From: Prunus persica
Taxonomy: Eukaryota > Streptophyta > Magnoliopsida > Rosales > Rosaceae
NCBI RefSeq assembly: GCF_000346465.2
Contig: NC_034016.1
Location: forward strand, 20,700,442 to 20,764,441
Length of the DNA: 64,000 bases
Reading direction: 5' to 3'
Positions 1 to 11,617 of this stretch are shown here, one piece after another. The stretch's first letter is position 1, and each line of letters opens with the position of its first letter. The notes beneath the pieces are model-generated. The model saw only the letters and a list, made by a program, of their open reading frames with translations. It was not told where the DNA came from and ran no database searches. Position numbers and translations under genes: made by a program.

Positions 1-404
1 AAAAGAAAAAAAAGAACATGAGTGGAGATGCTCTAAAAAGAGTTTATTAAAAAAAATAAATAAATAAATAAATAAAAAATTCACTAAAGCTCACATGGGA
101 ACAAAAAGAAGAAAACCCAAACAAAGGAGAAGGTCTTAACCCCAAGACCAACTTACAAAAATTAGACCCCACGAAAGTGTGGAGCAAGAAAGCCCAAAAA
201 CTAAGCCCAAAACAACCCCACATTGCCAACTTCCTACCATTAGGTCTTTGGAGCTCAGTTTCTGCGAGTGTTTAGGCTTCTTGGTATCATTCGGCCGGGC
301 CTGCTAGGTTTCCAATCCTTTTGGGCTTTGCCCAATTTAATTCTCTTTAATAAATTTAAAATTTCAAGAATAGACAAAATAGACCCATTTATTTACTAAA
401 ATTT
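1..404. other. AT-rich intergenic DNA at left edge
   Basis: No gene is recognisable. The stretch opens with A-rich and (AAAT)n-like DNA. The short open frames here are low-complexity and match no family I know. Confidence 0.5.
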
Positions 405-554
405 GAGATGCAACCTATTATTATTATTATTTATACAATTAATATTCTACTATAAATTAGAGAGAGGAGGGTTCGAATTCAGCTGCAGTGTGAAGAGCAT
501 TTTCACTCTAGTCAACTTAATTAAGTCTATGCCTGCGAGATGCAACCTATTATT
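405..554 (-). mobile_element. SINE-like insertion with 18-bp target duplication
   Basis: The 18-bp repeat GAGATGCAACCTATTATT occurs at 405-422 and 537-554 and brackets about 114 bp. Read on the minus strand, the insert has a tRNA-type B-box-like element (ATTCGAACCC), a possible A-box region 40-50 bp upstream, and an AT-rich (TAA)n-like tail. Long target duplication, short body and internal pol III-like boxes fit a tRNA-derived SINE. The family was not identified. Confidence 0.6.
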
Positions 555-819
555 TAATAATACAAAAGATGCAACCTCCTAACCCCCCCCCCCCCAAAAA
601 AAAGAAAAGGACATGAAGGCTTGGCAATAGACAACAGCAGGAAAAATGTAAAAGATTTGGTGAGCTCGGGAGGGAGGGGTGGAGTCGGTAAAGTGGGAAA
701 ATTTTGAAATCGCAATTGGGAAATTTTCCAATTTCCCTTTCCCACCCAAAAGGAACCGCCATTTGGTCTGACCACATTTAAAACAAACCGAAACCCGCTC
801 CATATTCACGACCCGCTTT

Positions 820-916
820 GGATAAAATACGCACACTCTCCTCCAAAACCTCTTTCCCTCTTAATTTTCCTATCTCTACAGTTTCCTTCCTTCTTCAGCT
901 TCCCGAGAACCCTTCA

Positions 917-960
<44 letters not shown>

Positions 961-1507
961 AATCTGTGTTAGATTTCTCTCTCTAAACCTCTCTTTGTGC
1001 TCTCGTTGAGAATTGTGTTTCTAGATTAGGGTTTTTTCTTCACTTTCTTTGGATACTGCTTTGTTGACTTTACCAAATTTTCATTTTTGGGTTATTCGAG
1101 CAGAGCTAAGCCCAGATCTAGACCCTTTTCTTCGTTTGAAGTTTGTGGTTTGTACAATTTTGTAGTCTATATTTAAACTTGAATTTTCTGAATTTTCCCA
1201 CTTTGATCTCCGTGATACTTTTACAGATCTGGTTCTCGTTTTGCTTCATCAACCGAGTTTGGATATTTATTTATTTTTGTTTGTAAATACTTAGTCTAGA
1301 TTTGCCTTCATTTTATTCACCGACGGTGTTTCAGTGTCAGATTTGCATAACTTTCTCCTAAATATTTTTCTGTTTATTAAAATCAGAATTTCAACTTGCT
1401 GTGAAGTCCTGATTGGTTTAGTTTTCTTGGTCTCCTGTTTATCTTATCGTTTTGGGTTTTCTTATTTTTTTATTTGTGAATTTTGAAAAGAATTTTTACA
1501 GGCAGAA
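820..1507 (+). promoter_or_regulatory. H2A.Z promoter/leader with probable 5'-UTR intron
   Basis: A TATA-like GATAAAATAC near 821 is followed by a pyrimidine-rich leader with a (TC)n microsatellite at about 920-957. An intron acceptor, TTTTTACAG, ends at 1501, six bases before the ATG, so the 5' UTR probably contains an intron. Its donor is unresolved; CAG/GTTT at 917/918 is one candidate. A telo-box-like TTAGGGTTTT lies near 1026, as is common in histone and ribosomal-protein leaders. Confidence 0.5.
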
Positions 1508-2083
1508 ATGGCGGGCAAAGGCGGGAAGGGGCTTTTGGCAGCGAAAACCACAGCAGCTAACAAGGACAAGGAGAAGGAGAAGGACAAGAAGAGGCCTGTT
1601 TCCCGTTCATCTCGTGCTGGTATCCAGGTATTCCTCTAAATTTTCAATTCATTAAATCCTCTAATTTATTAAATTAATAGAATCTGAACCAAAATTCTTG
1701 TTGTGATCATGTTTATTGCTCATGAGTTGCATTGGGTTAGTTTAATTTGTGTTGTTGGTGTTGCTTTTGAAATTGGGTATGTGTAGTTTCCGGTGGGTCG
1801 AATTCACAGGCAGCTGAAATCCAGAATTGCAGCACATGGCCGTGTTGGAGCCAATGCTGCCGTGTACTTGGCCTCAATCCTTGAGTACCTGACAGCTGAG
1901 GTTCTCGAGTTGGCTGGAAATGCAAGCAAAGATCTCAAGGTGAAGAGAATCACACCAAGGCATCTGCAACTGGCCATTAGGGGAGATGAAGAGCTTGACA
2001 CTCTCATCAAAGGAACCATTGCTGGTGGTGGTGTCATTCCCCACATTCACAAGTCCCTCATCAACAAGACCTCCAAGGAGTGA
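1508..2083 (+). CDS. HTA11: Histone H2A.Z variant
   Basis: This encodes a replacement H2A variant that the SWR1 complex deposits in nucleosomes at promoters and gene bodies. Exons are 1508-1627 and 1787-2083, joined in phase 0 across a GT-AG intron, giving 138 aa; plant H2A.Z proteins are about 134-138 aa. The Lys-rich N-tail begins [20 protein letters not shown]. The histone fold runs from [11 protein letters not shown] to the end. The H2A.Z signature [20 protein letters not shown] is intact, as is the C-terminus [13 protein letters not shown], with no SQ(E/D) motif of H2A.X. N-tail and C-terminus resemble the Arabidopsis HTA11/HTA8 class more than HTA9. Residues around loop 1/alpha-2 read [15 protein letters not shown], where plant H2A.Z usually has Thr at the N and L positions; the Leu resembles canonical H2A. 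The start was chosen by N-tail homology and good context (GAAATGG). Confidence 0.96.
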
Positions 2084-3889
2084 TGAAGCTGATGGTATCT
2101 CCACTGATGTTTGTGTTTAATATGATGACTCTGTTTTAGTTTGGCATTTTAGTAGTTGTTTAGGTTAGCTGCGTTTGTTAGTAGTAGTACATATGGGCAA
2201 TCTGGTTGTTTGTCCTTTTGAACTGGTAGCACTTTGTTCATGTTTATGTGTTTTGTTGGATAGTTTTCAGTTTTAGCCAGGATTCATCTCTGTCTTTACT
2301 GAACATTCTGTGTCTTTTAATTTCTGCTTTTGGTGGTTGTTAAATGATTGTTGCAAATGAAAGTTCCTTGTACTGAGGCAAAAGATTAATTTGTAGTTTA
2401 GACATCAAATCTTTCAGTCATGTGTGATTGAAGCATTAGCAGGCAATTGAACAAGTAAGAGGAACCAATAATTTTTGTATGTTTGGCATTTGATCCTAGT
2501 CAATGGCTCAGTGGGCAGTTGGGTTGTCTTTGTGCTAATTGAAATAGCCATTGATGATGAATATAGCAAGCTTAGGACATGAGATTACCCTTTCAATTAC
2601 ATCTGGGATATTTTTCGCGTAAATTATTTATGAATGCAAAATCAACAATTTGACAATTATATATTGATTACCAAGTCTCCCTTTCCTAATTTTTTGGGGC
2701 CTCTTGCTAGGTCACCTGTCTGATTTAAATATTTGCTAGTTGGATTTTAGATATGAGGAGATGACAATCCAAGCTGCCTTTTTATAGTACTTATGAATTT
2801 ATCTCAATTTTGTGTGGGCTTTCACTAGCCATTTTGTTTATGTTTCTGAAATATAGTCATTCTATATATCGCCCTCATGTGAAGTTTTATCTCTTAATTG
2901 TTGGATTAGACTAATCAATTTGATTCGACGGTTGAGAGATAAGGCCTCACTTAAAGACCATATATATCGCTCTCACTATTGAATTCTTGATAAAATACAA
3001 TCATCAAACCCATTTCATTCAAATAGCTCAAATAGATGAACAATGAGCGGGAAATGACATCTAAACTGTAATAAAATACAATTTGGATACTCTTGTGACA
3101 ACATGGGAAATGTCATCTAATTGTGATTAAATATAAGTTAGATGCTTATGCGATCCTTCGAAGCTTGGACTTGGTAACAAACAAAAAACAACCAGGAAGC
3201 TACAATGGGTAGGCGGATCGATTTGCACGTGTGTAGATCGATACTCGCAGTATGTAGTTGACCCTAAATTTCAGTTTCTGCTACATAATTTGGAAACTAA
3301 ATTTTCAATCCTCAAACATTGTTTCATGTGTTCCACATGATTATAATGGCTGGACTTTGAGCTTCTATGGGTTAAATCATAAAAAGTAGAACCTGAAACA
3401 AGTTATCATCAGAATTACTGTTGTGCAGAAAACTCCCAATAATCTTATTCTTGATGGAAGGACTTTAGACAAACACACAATGGATGTGTCAAACACTCAC
3501 TCACACACACACACACACGCACATAGAAATAACTAAGCACAAAGAACACAACAATTTATAGAGGTTCAGCAATTTGCCTACATCCTCTTTGGTGATCTCC
3601 CTGAGAAATTTCACTAATGAAGACAGATTACAACTTTGGTTTACCAATGAAAAACCCTCTTAGAACACTACCTTTACAATCTGTTTCTCTCAAACCCCTT
3701 GCTCAACACTTTGATGCACTTGTGAAATCTCTCACACTTGGTTTTCTCTCTTACTCACTAGCTCTCAGCTACTTGGCTCCCTTGCATAAGTTCCTCTTTA
3801 TAATGCTGGGGTAGATAAGCCTTTGAACTTAGGAGGACGCTTCCTCCAGCTGCACACCCAACTTTCAGCCACCCTACCTAGAGCTGAAG
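2084..3889. other. Intergenic: H2A.Z 3' region, hairpin, CA microsatellite
   Basis: This holds the H2A.Z 3' UTR (roughly to 2350), an imperfect hairpin at about 2870-2970 and a (CA)n run near 3500-3518. No gene was recognised; the open frame at 3617-3814 has no family resemblance. Confidence 0.5.
2885..2945. repeat. Imperfect inverted repeat (MITE-like hairpin)
   Basis: TTATCTCTTAATTGTTGGAT at about 2888 faces ATTCGACGGTTGAGAGATAA at about 2922. About 15 of 20 positions are complementary and the rest differ by transitions, so an RNA copy could close the stem with G-U pairs. Partial complementarity continues outward. It could be an old MITE; no target duplication was found. Confidence 0.35.
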
Positions 3890-3894
3890 AGTAG

Positions 3895-4243
3895 TGATGC
3901 AGGAGCATAGGGGTGGATCAAGATATATATTTACCATTTAATTAGTTATTTCATGATATATTGTTATTTTCTTATTTAGGTAGTTTTATGATATCTTTTA
4001 TTATTTATGTGTGATTTTATAATTAATCAGTTTACTTTTGGACCAAGTAGCCTTGGTGCCCAAGTCTTGTAAAGCCTATAAATAAGGCTAATGCAATAGT
4101 TGTAGGATATATATGTTGATGATTAATAAAATTGTTTATTTGTGGCATGGATTTGCTACGATATATGTGAGTTTGCACTAGCCCTAGATTTCGGTGCTCG
4201 TGTATGTGGTTGGTGACCTGTGTTCGGATCCCGATCCCCATCA
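3895..4243 (+). mobile_element. Solo LTR with 5-bp target duplication
   Basis: A 349-bp segment starts TGATGCAGG and ends CCCCATCA, with the TG...CA ends typical of LTRs. It is flanked by the direct repeat AGTAG at 3890-3894 and 4244-4248. A TATA box (CTATAAATAAG, about 4077) fits an LTR promoter. There is no primer binding site after it and no second copy nearby, so this is a solo LTR left by LTR-LTR recombination. Orientation is inferred from the TATA box. Confidence 0.7.
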
Positions 4244-4248
4244 AGTAG

Positions 4249-4846
4249 GGGGATCATGAAACAAATCAACAAACTTCCATAAATGCCTAACTCTCCCAGC
4301 AGATTGCCAACCTCACTAGAGCTCATAAATGACTTAGGTGGTACTTGCATTGAAATAGAGAAGCAAAGCACAAGGAGAGAAGTCCTTGTTTTGGTCCAGT
4401 TTTGCTCCAGACTTAACTTCTTTGCATCTTTCAGGTGAGCCAATTTTTTTTCCCAACAATTACAAATTGATTAACAAGTTAATTTACACAAGGGACATAG
4501 CAACTCCGTTGATGTTACCCACTAGGCTAACCAATGTTTTGCTGCTGACGTTACTCTCAATTTATGTTTGGTTTTGTTTTTACCAAATACCTTATTATTT
4601 TACTTCCACTTGGAAATTGGCTCCGACCAAATTCCCAATACACCAATACAAACAAATGAATAATCAAAAGGCATCTTTCAAGAGTTTGAAGTTGGCATCA
4701 TTCCAAAACTACAGGATATCTGATATGGGCTTTCCTTAAAATGCTCACCATGCACTCCTTGTTCTCATTCATTACCATCTCCATCTCTCTCTCTCTCTCC
4801 ACAAGAATAACTGTATAGTTCTTCTCTCCTTCTATCTCTGCCAAAC
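4249..4846 (+). promoter_or_regulatory. Upstream region of D27
   Basis: This is the interval between the solo LTR and the D27 start. The last 100 bases are pyrimidine-rich (CTCTCTCTCTCC near 4785), as in a plant 5' UTR. No certain TATA box was seen. Confidence 0.35.
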
Positions 4847-7452
4847 ATGGAAGCATCACATTTTTTACAAAGCAGAAGGAGCTTTGCTGCAACTCTGGCT
4901 CACTCAAGGCATGCACATGAACACAATAAGCTAAGACACTGTTCGATTGCTGCAGTGCTAACGCGGCCGGCGGAAAATATAAACATAGCAACAGGCAAAA
5001 GCAGAACTATAATAATACCAGCAGATGTAGTAACTGGTGCAGAAGAAAAGAGCAGAGTCTATAATGATAACTGGTTTGATCGGATGGCCATTAATCATCT
5101 GTCTCAGAATGTTCAAGCTGCAACAGGTTTCACTTTTGTTCTTCCATTCATCTTCATTTTCTCAAGGAAGGGACTAAAACAAAAATCACGCAAATGACAT
5201 TGTTTGAGTCTTTTTGTTTTGTTTTTATGCAGGGTTGAAGAACAACAAGAGTGGCTTCGAAAGCTTGGCAGAGGCAGCTACAGCTGCATCAAGAAAATTT
5301 AATCCAGCAAAACAGAGAGAACTAGTTATTCAAGCTCTAGATAGTGCCTTCCCAAAGCCTATATTTTCCCTGGCAAGTTCATATAACCATTGTCTTCTTC
5401 AGCTATTCCACTCCTGTTTTTTTTTTTTTTTCCTGTGTTTTCTTTCAAAACTATCTGATTTCAATGTTGCAAGGCAACTTTGTTAATGAAATTCTGTTGG
5501 AAAAAAAAAATCCAATTAACTGGTGAGGAACATTGTGAGGAATGACAGAATTATTGCTGCTATCAAGATATGTTTGGTTGTTGGGCTGCCTGCGGTGCCT
5601 TTGTTTTTTTCTGTTTGCTGCCATTTTGTTGGGTTTTTTGAGCTTCGTTTGCATAGGTTTCATTATTTGTCTGATAAATTGTGACAGCTTAGAGCAATAC
5701 TTCCACAATCGAAATTTGCAAGGGAATACTTTGCTATCTTCACCACCATCTTCTTTGCCTGGTTGGTAGGGCCCTGTGAGGTAAGAAGAACAAAGTATTC
5801 TTCTTTATATTATGTGAATCTATTTATTATTAGTACTTTTTTTTCACTTTTGAATTTAGTGAGTTCAAGACTACATTTGGCCGGTGGCAGGAGCATATCA
5901 TTACTTAGATAGATCCCTTGCTCTTCGAATTATTGCATCCATGCATTTATCTGTGGAGCACACAACTCCATGTGTGATATGTCTGTGCCAAACAAATGTG
6001 TAAATATCACAACTCATTAGTGGTCAATCACATACACAATCTCGCTCGCACGAGAAAATCTGCCATATTATCGGTTATATGCATTTATGAGTCTACCTCT
6101 CTTATCATGTGACTTAAAAAATACACTTATTCGGATGTTCAATAGCGACAGAGACAGCAAGCATTTTAAATGGAGTTGAAATGGGAATCTAACTACAGTG
6201 ATTTAATCTTGAAGGTAAGGGAATCGGAGCTCGATGGAAGAAAAGAGAAAAATGTAGTGTATATAAAGAAATGCAGGTGAGTTTTGTTTAGCTTCGTCAT
6301 TTAACCCCAAAAGGACCCCACCCACCTCACCAACCTAAGACACCTTCACTGCTTGAAAACAATCTGCACCCATGATTGTGGACTTCTTTCTTCTGTATTA
6401 CCATCATAACCATCTAATTATCACATAATCTGAGCTTAACAGTTTCCTTTCTCAGATTTTTCATTCTGGGATAATTATCTAAAGTTGTTCTGCTGTCATT
6501 TGTCCAAAAAATTTGCAGGTTTTTGGAGGAAACCAATTGTGTGGGGATGTGCATTAATATGTGTAAGATGCCATCTCAAAGCTTTATCAAATCTTCCCTT
6601 GGAACTCCAGTCAACATGGTCCCAAGTAAGTTTCCAGAATTAAACAGGAGTATATTCAGAGTATTTCAGGATCTTAATGCAAGAGGAACTTCTGGCAACA
6701 AAACATATGTTAAATACCTCTTTTAGTAAATCTTCTATTCAAACAGTTAATTAAGGATCAACAGAAATGGAAAGAAGTAAATCTATAAAGTAATAGGCAC
6801 TTTAAATGTGGAGGGCCATGCTCATCATGTCAATGGAGGGTCCATGCATAAACCACAAAGGGTGCAAAATTGCAAGTTGACCCAACATTCAGGTGAGGAC
6901 CCCAAGCATATATAGATTAGTACCATATGAAACACAAAACTTCTAACATGAGATTCTGGGGCCTGAATTCCTAGCCATATATCAAATGTACAAAACTTCA
7001 TGATTTGTTCCAAGCTAATTCTGAACTCTCCTTTTCCTCCATGAGACCAATCATCTTTACTTTGCCCCACACATAATGACACTACAAGCACCCAATATCA
7101 ACGGTTTTCGCATACACCACCTGGAGGCTAATTATAGTAATGCGCAGGAAATCAAATTTTCAAAATCCATGATCAGTGAAATAGAGTTGAACTATTGATG
7201 TAATTCCACTGTATCATTGAATATTGCAGATTTTGATGATATGAGCTGTGAGATGATATTTGGTCAGGACCCTCCAGAGCTATCCAATGATCCAGCACTC
7301 AAGCAACCGTGCTTCAAACTATGTAATGATTCAATATACATTTGCTTTACTCTGTTCATATTAATTATCATAATAATTACAGCATCTTATAAATCATGAT
7401 TTATGCAGGCAAAGTAAACCAGAGGCACAACACTAATGACTGCTCCAAATAA
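4847..7452 (+). CDS. D27: Beta-carotene isomerase D27 (DWARF27), plastidic
   Basis: D27 is an iron-dependent plastid enzyme that converts all-trans- to 9-cis-beta-carotene, the first committed step to carlactone and strigolactones. Exons are 4847-5126, 5233-5372, 5688-5780, 6215-6276, 6519-6625, 7230-7322 and 7409-7452. All phases close, giving 272 aa; known D27 proteins are about 260-280 aa. The N-terminus ([20 protein letters not shown]) is Ser/Arg/Ala-rich, as in a transit peptide. The conserved D27 domain starts at [13 protein letters not shown] (about residue 79) and continues with [49 protein letters not shown] and [17 protein letters not shown]. The close match favours true D27 over D27-like paralogs. 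Intron 2 appears to use a GC donor (CTG/GCAAGT at 5373); the nearest GT choice puts a stop in frame. The other introns are GT-AG. Confidence 0.93.
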
Positions 7453-9584
7453 CACTACGGGATGCTTACCAAGGGGGAAATAGGTGATTTTGGATGAAGT
7501 ATGCAAAAACTCAAGCTGCTATAGAATGTCAAAGAAATGTCATCACAACAAAGCTCAATGCTCAATATGTGGTTCTTGGACTTGAAAGTTTGTTATACAA
7601 ATTTGGACAACAGATGAAACTTGCAGCTCCAACAAGCAACTGAAAGATTATGGTGTGTCAACTCAAGGAACTTGTTGATCCTAGTTGAAACAAATTTGTT
7701 TTGAAAATATGGTTCATGAGGCATGAGAGAAAAAAGAATAATAATAATAATAATAATAATGATGATGTACATATGACAATTGACAAGGCATTATAATTCA
7801 AATCTTCCTTTTTTTCCCTAATTGAAAAGCCAATTAGGTTTTCTTGTGAGAAGAAAGAGGTTTTTGACCTGAGATGTAATGTAGGGTATAAGTTCAGCAG
7901 AGGGTGGCCCAGCAATGTCTCCCACCATCAGCTTGCTGCTAAATGACCAAGTTCAGAGACACCTCTGCAGTCTTTTCTGTCTCACCAAGATAGTAACAAA
8001 GTGCTATGACCAACTTTGACCCATTAAAATATTCAACTTATGAAAGTGGATTTCTTCCATAATGAAAATACTTTGAAGTTTTTCATGTGTTCAGATAGCA
8101 GAGATAGTGGTGGATATTTTAAGTATGTTCACAGTCTAGGAAAACAAAAACAACCAGCAAAGAAGAATTTTTTGCTCTTCTTCTAAGTTCTAACAAGCAT
8201 CATTCAGATACGCATCTTCTTTGCATGTCAAGCAACACAAGTTAATCTACAAAATAAACACAACTTCAGATTTTGTACCCAAAAAAAAAAAAAAAAAAAA
8301 AATCTCAGATCAGAAAACCATCAAATTGGTACCAAAAATATTGATGGGGGCAAAGAGCCCTCAAATTCTCCAATGAAGATATTTACAGGCTTTTACTATA
8401 GCCACTACACCTAAATTCTGTGCTTATCCTCCCACAAACCCTTGTGATGTCATTAGCTAGTCAGTATGAAGTGTCCTCATGTCCCTTAATTGAGTTCATA
8501 TTGTAAGCAGCATTTTTCACTTTCTCTCACCTCTCCATTCGCTCATAAACACTGTAATGCCATCATGCTTGGTGTGTGTGTGTGAGATATAAAAAGCTAA
8601 AGACTTGAAGGGTTTTCATTCAAATGACAATTGGGGACATGCCATCATCACCATAATCATCATCCAAACTTGATGAAAATCAAACGGTCTCAAATAATCT
8701 GTGCAGAACATAGGCTGGAAGGCTCTGTGTGCAAATTATTCCCCAATAGCATACATAAACAAGCACAAATTCAAGAAAATACTAAATATAGTTTTGAGAA
8801 TTTGACAGAAAAGCATACTCATAAATGGGCAAGGCGAAATAGAAGCCTTAGCAGCTTGGCTTTTGGTTATTTCTCCAATCGGAGGTGAGAAGCTGGGGGC
8901 GGATGTCCATGGCCCTCCAAGGCTGACTGGTTGAGGAGCAATTAATTGGCCCATAATTCAGTAGACCTAGGTAGTTTTTGAAACGTCCATATTCTACTGT
9001 AGAGCCTAAACCCATATGGATAAGGCCCAGAATGAACAAAAAAAGGCAAACCAAAGTAATCCTTGCCTTGTAGATTACAAGGCCCGATCCACTTCAAACT
9101 TTTATAATTTTCCTTTTCGTATACAAGTGATTTCTGAGCAGGGAATACGGGTACTCGGATGTAAGGTAACTGATCTTAACCTCTTGACTTACAAGTTATT
9201 AATTAACGATTGGGTATGCGGGTTTTTCTTTTCAAAGAAAATTAAAAAAATCTTGGGATGAGGAAAATCCGTGAGTTCATAGGCAAATAGTTATGAAGTA
9301 GTTAGCATGTGGGGGGTGTGATATAAAAACATGGGTTGTAGAGACAATTGAATTGATAACAATGGGATACATTCACCAAATAAGGTACTAGATGATTGCC
9401 CATATATGAATTCCAAAGGACCTTTTATAGTGACTTTGCAAAGGACTGTGACCCCTTGGTTTGGTTTGATTAATTTCAGTGGGGCAGTAGTACAATACAA
9501 CTGAGAGAGAGAGCCAATAATGAACTCACGTTGCTTAGTCAAATTGTTCATCCTGGCAAAGAACCCTGTGGAGGAGACAACGAT

Positions 9585-9601
9585 GGGGGGGGGGGGGGGG
9601 G
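9585..9601. repeat. Poly-G tract (G17)
   Basis: An uninterrupted run of 17 G. It is unusual in AT-rich DNA, could form a G-quadruplex, and is a likely place for a length error in the assembly. Confidence 0.8.
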
Positions 9602-10486
9602 ACCATGATGACCACTTACCAAGACAAGACTAGGACACAAATTTAAGTTCAATTTTGGGCAAATGTGGTCATCTATAACTTGATTGAGCCACCATTCAAA
9701 AACCAAAAAACCAAAAAACCCAAAGAAAAAAAAGAAGAAAAATGATTGAAAAGTCCATGAGAGATGGGCATGTGCTTAGTGCCAGTGCACCCATCTACAT
9801 CTCTTACACATTCATAGATAAGCTTGTGCCCTTTTGAGATGACAAAGACCCCACCTTTTCCTTGTTTGAGTAACCCTTCGGTTTTTTTTTCTTTTTCTTG
9901 GAAGATTTCTACTTAGAAAGGGAGCATGAGAATTCAATGGAATGAAGGAAATGCCTTGTTAGGTGGCTTTAACGCATCAATTAAACTCTTTGTACTAATT
10001 ATATCTGTGTGTGGTCAGAGACAACCCATCACATATAACAGTAGATACACATTCATGTTATGAAATTATGAAACAAAACAGAGTTCATAACATGCACATA
10101 CAAAACCTTTAAGAGAGAAGATAGACATGTTTCATAAGTCTTAAAAGCGACATCAATTAACTCTTAATCTAGTGATTCATCTTTTTCCACGGTGAAAATA
10201 CGGGAAAAGTTGGAAACTCTCGCTCTTATTGATCAAAAACCAAGTGGGCAAACCTAATTTTGAATAGACAAGCATGCTGAGGTTTCCTTATCTATTAGCA
10301 AACCCCACCAAATTTGAACTCTTTCTTGCTCGAGTGATATATCATAAAGGGCACAACTATGACCCCAGCAGTTTACTATTCCTCATGCAAGAAAGAGAGA
10401 AGGAAAACAGATAACCTTACATTATGGATAAGCATATGTGACATGTCTACATTAAAAACTGAACTGGTCCAAAATTTGCAAAGCAA

Positions 10487-10489
<3 letters not shown>

Positions 10490-10547
<58 letters not shown>
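10490..10547. repeat. (GA)29 microsatellite
   Basis: An uninterrupted dinucleotide run, among the longest microsatellites in the window and probably length-polymorphic. Confidence 0.95.
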
Positions 10548-10548
<1 letters not shown>

Positions 10549-11617
10549 GAAAGTCGGACCACAAAATTGAATAGGGCATCGGCTTTGTTACTGGTAGATG
10601 AATAAAAACAGTGATCATAATAATGAAAATCCTGAGGAAAGGCATGTGATCAGAAAAATAAAATTTTGAGGACCATGAAGCCGATCTAATAAGAGGACTA
10701 TTTTCTGTAGCTCTTGAAAAGATTAATTGGAGTTGGAGACACATTGCCTTTGCTGATTGGTTCATAGGCTCTCGTAGGCAAAACTAGGCTCTTAGCTGGT
10801 TTGCTAGTTGCTGCTTGTTACTCACCGCATAGTCTGCTGGGAGCATCTCACTCACACAATATGCAGTTGCCAATTTAATTTGGGTTTTCACTTCAACTCA
10901 CTTCCTTCTCTATCATATCAAATGGATCTCGAGATGGAGCCACCTCAACTAACACCCTCATTCAATTTTACCTTTACTTTCTCTTGATATTTATTACGAG
11001 AAAAAACCGTACTCGAGTCAATCGGTCATATAAAAATGAAAAATTAATTTTCCGTCGTTAATGCATGTAAAATATATATGATGCATGCAACTCATGTGCG
11101 CATCAACTGGTGCTCTTAGCATTTCACTTGTGAGATAATACTATTGTAGGAAATATCATTGGATTTCGAAACATGAGATCCAAAAATTTAGGCTAAGGTG
11201 GGGGTGGAGTGATGATGAGCAGCAGCCATGGAATGTTTACTCATCACTTGGAGACAAAACACAGGAATCAATCTTTGCTTTAACGCTGAAAACATTGTCC
11301 CTTTTTCAGGCTACTTTCACTTTTTTTTTACCGCTTTTTGCACATGCTCTGTCCATGCACTTTTCGCAACATTTCCAAATGTAATCCACAAATAATATTA
11401 GAATTTAGAACAGACACCCATTTTCTTTTTTTCTTTTTTCCTTTTTTACAGATTGCGAAAGCGGATCGTTAGATTTACTTTGCCTGGTTTATCAAAACGT
11501 AGAAGAATATTTCCCAAAATTTCTAATCTAAAACAAAAATTAAAACTAAACATCATATTTTAATCTTAATTGAAAAAAAAGCGCGCGAAAATTTAAAACT
11601 TTATGTTTCCCTCGGTT

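Larger units (their letters stand above)
7453..11617. other. 4.2-kb intergenic region between D27 and the TRM gene
   Basis: I see no gene here. It contains a (TAA)n run at 7738-7761, an A22 tract at 8281-8302, a G17 tract at 9585-9601 and a 58-bp (GA)29 microsatellite at 10490-10547. The open frames through the GA tract are RERERE/SLSLSL artefacts. Since the flanking genes converge, it holds two 3' ends. Confidence 0.5.

Noticed and set aside
465..500. GGTTCGAATTC as a tRNA T-arm
   Set aside because: No acceptor or anticodon stems could be folded around it. Together with similar B-box hits near 23660, 40815 and 57070 it fits SINE relics better than tRNA genes.
10376..10765. Minus frame with (SL)n and plus frame with (RE)n at about 10.5 kb
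   Set aside because: Both are translations of the (GA)n microsatellite. The same applies to frames at 33826-34152 and 57430-57783.
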